From: an uncultured Marvinbryantia sp.
Lineage (GTDB): Bacteria > Bacillota > Clostridia > Lachnospirales > Lachnospiraceae
DNA: 7,576 nucleotides
Direction of reading: 5' to 3'
Assembly (NCBI GenBank): GCA_947624335.1
Contig: CANQJX010000080.1
Location: 1-7,576, forward strand
Shown here: one piece after another, positions 6,511-7,576 of the stretch
Layout of the letters: each line of letters begins with the position of its first letter
Numbering within the stretch: position 1 is the stretch's first letter
Translations under genes and position numbers: made by a program
The notes under the pieces: generated by a model
Told to the model about the DNA's origin: nothing
The model's input: the letters and a program-made list of their open reading frames with translations, nothing else
Database searches by the model: none

Positions 6511-7464
6511 ATGGCTCGCTTTTCAAAACAATTGTTAATAATCACGGTTTGCCTGACGCTGGCCGGCTGCCGCGGCCGCGGGCCGACGGAAGCGGAACTT
6601 GCGCGGGACGAGGGAATCTCTTATATGGGCGCGGGCGATTACGAGAATGCGATTGCCGCGTTTGAACAGGCGTACGGGCTGTGTGATAAGAAAATGCCGC
6701 AGACCAAAACGGACATTGCTTTATATGAGGCGGCATGCAGCTATAAACTGGGCGATTTTGACGCGGTGAAAGATACCTGCAGCAAAGCGCTTGCCTTAGG
6801 CGACAACGCGGACGCTTATTATCTGCGCGCCGTCGCGTTTTTGCAGACTGGGGAGATGGACGCGGCGAAAGCGGATTTTGACGCGGCTTCCCTGCTGGCG
6901 CCGGAAAACTATGAACTGTTTTTTAATATCTATAAACAGTACGAGCAGAAAAACCTGTCCGCCGTCGGGGACGAATATCTGCAGAAAGCGCTGCACATCG
7001 AAGGCGAAGAAATGGAAGACGATTATCAGAAAGGGTCGATCTATTTCTACCTGAACGATTACACGATGGCGCAGCAGATGCTGGCAAAGCCTGCCGACGC
7101 AAAGCATAAAAACGCGATGCTCCTGATGGGACAGGTATACCTGAAACTGGACGACAGCGTACATGCGCGTAATATGTATCAGCAATATATGGAAGAATAC
7201 GGCGACGATGCGCAAAGCTATAACGGCATCGTGCTTTGCGAACTGGCGGACGGAAATTACGACGCGGCGGTCTCGATGGCGGAGGCGGGGCTTGCGCTGG
7301 AGGGCAGCGACAGCGAAAAATGCGATCTGCTCTACAACGAAGTGATCGCCTACGAACGCAAACACGATTTTGAGGCGGCAAAAGGAGCCGCCGCGCGCCT
7401 TCTGGAACAATACCCGGACGACGCCGGGGCGCAGAAGGAGTATGATTTTTTGGTTACGAGGTAA
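6511..7464 (+). CDS. TPR-repeat lipoprotein
   Basis: This is a 317-aa surface-anchored protein. A short signal peptide (MARFSKQLLIITVCLTLAGC) ends in the lipobox LAGC, so Cys20 should be lipid-modified after cleavage by signal peptidase II. The rest is almost entirely tetratricopeptide-like helix pairs, at about 30-58, 68-97, 100-131, 133-162, 170-195, 200-229, 233-263 and 272-302. Examples are YMGAGDYENAIAAFEQAY and ADGNYDAAVSMAEAGLAL, with the usual Gly, Ala and Tyr spacing. TPR superhelices bind proteins or peptides; no enzymatic motif is visible, so a scaffold or assembly role outside the membrane is the inference. The start ATG 6511 is supported by GGGAGG (6499-6504) 6 nt upstream. The gene is 3 nt from the hflX start, so both are co-transcribed. 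The partner and precise function are unknown. Confidence 0.85.
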   Translation: MARFSKQLLIITVCLTLAGCRGRGPTEAELARDEGISYMGAGDYENAIAAFEQAYGLCDKKMPQTKTDIALYEAACSYKLGDFDAVKDTCSKALALGDNADAYYLRAVAFLQTGEMDAAKADFDAASLLAPENYELFFNIYKQYEQKNLSAVGDEYLQKALHIEGEEMEDDYQKGSIYFYLNDYTMAQQMLAKPADAKHKNAMLLMGQVYLKLDDSVHARNMYQQYMEEYGDDAQSYNGIVLCELADGNYDAAVSMAEAGLALEGSDSEKCDLLYNEVIAYERKHDFEAAKGAAARLLEQYPDDAGAQKEYDFLVTR

Positions 7465-7467
7465 AGT

Positions 7468-7576
7468 ATGATCGATGTGGAGGACGGCGCATTAAAAGAG
7501 CGGGTGATTCTGGTGGGCGTAAGCGCGCGGGAAGCGGACGATACGCAAGAATCCCTGCAGGAGCTTGGAGAGCTGG
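7468..7576 (+). CDS. hflX: GTPase HflX, N-terminal fragment
   Basis: The first 36 codons of a gene that runs off the right edge. The peptide begins MIDVEDGALKERVILVGVS and continues READDTQESLQELGEL. The pattern of a V-I-L-V-G-V strand, an acidic stretch and an S-L-x-E-L-x-E-L helix is the typical N-terminal start of HflX GTPases. HflX is a ribosome-binding GTPase that splits stalled or stress-inactivated ribosomes; its G motifs would lie beyond the window. The start ATG 7468 has GAGG (7458-7461) 6 nt upstream, inside the end of the lipoprotein gene, and only 3 nt separate the two genes, indicating one operon with coupled translation. Identification rests on a short segment, so it is good but not certain. 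Confidence 0.75.
   Translation, partial: MIDVEDGALKERVILVGVSAREADDTQESLQELGEL

Noticed and set aside
1..7576. Mobile element, phage, CRISPR or defence island
   Set aside because: No transposase, integrase, terminal inverted repeats, tRNA target or repeat-spacer pattern is seen; all full genes fit common chromosomal families or an uncharacterised membrane family.

Overview
The window looks like an ordinary chromosomal segment of a Gram-positive anaerobe in the class Clostridia, most plausibly Lachnospiraceae. The signs are AGGAGG-type ribosome binding sites about 7 nt before starts, near-consensus sigma-A promoters, factor-independent terminators, a Csp-like subtilase, a 7TM-GGDEF protein and a PutP-type symporter. 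The genes are fairly GC-rich, while the divergent intergenic region around 4.6-4.87 kb is strikingly AT-rich. The taxonomic call is an inference from protein style, not from a marker gene.

Layout from left to right: (1) the 3' part of an S8 (subtilisin-like) peptidase gene on +, carrying the catalytic-Ser half and an inserted jelly-roll-like segment; its frame is closed at the extreme left edge by TGA 12-14, which suggests a frameshift near a GGGG run. (2) A sigma-A promoter (TTGACT-17-TATAAT) followed by a two-gene + operon: a membrane diguanylate cyclase (start best placed at 1295) and, 9 nt later, a TetR/AcrR-type regulator. (3) A strong bidirectional terminator at 3498-3547 between convergent genes. 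(4) A minus-strand gene (best start 4604) for a two-TM membrane protein of unknown function with a cytosolic PH-like C-terminal part. (5) A 292-bp divergent intergenic region with well-formed promoters in both directions, a perfect 9-bp inverted repeat bracketing the -35 box of the minus promoter, and short direct repeats. (6) A Na+/proline symporter (putP, start 4897) ending in a GNRA-loop terminator. (7) A TPR lipoprotein gene with its own apparent promoter overlapping that terminator, followed 3 nt later by the start of hflX, which runs off the right edge.

Functionally these are several independent transcription units rather than one pathway: extracellular or spore-associated proteolysis, c-di-GMP signalling linked to a transcription regulator, an uncharacterised envelope protein, osmolyte/amino-acid uptake, and a lipoprotein co-transcribed with a ribosome-associated GTPase. 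I do not see a mobile element, CRISPR array, tRNA, rRNA or phage signature, and I see no convincing novel multi-gene system. The most useful observations are start-site corrections, the probable frameshift at the left edge, the candidate operator in the divergent region, the promoter/terminator overlap at 6431-6493 and the I-site-lacking GGDEF protein paired with a TetR regulator.
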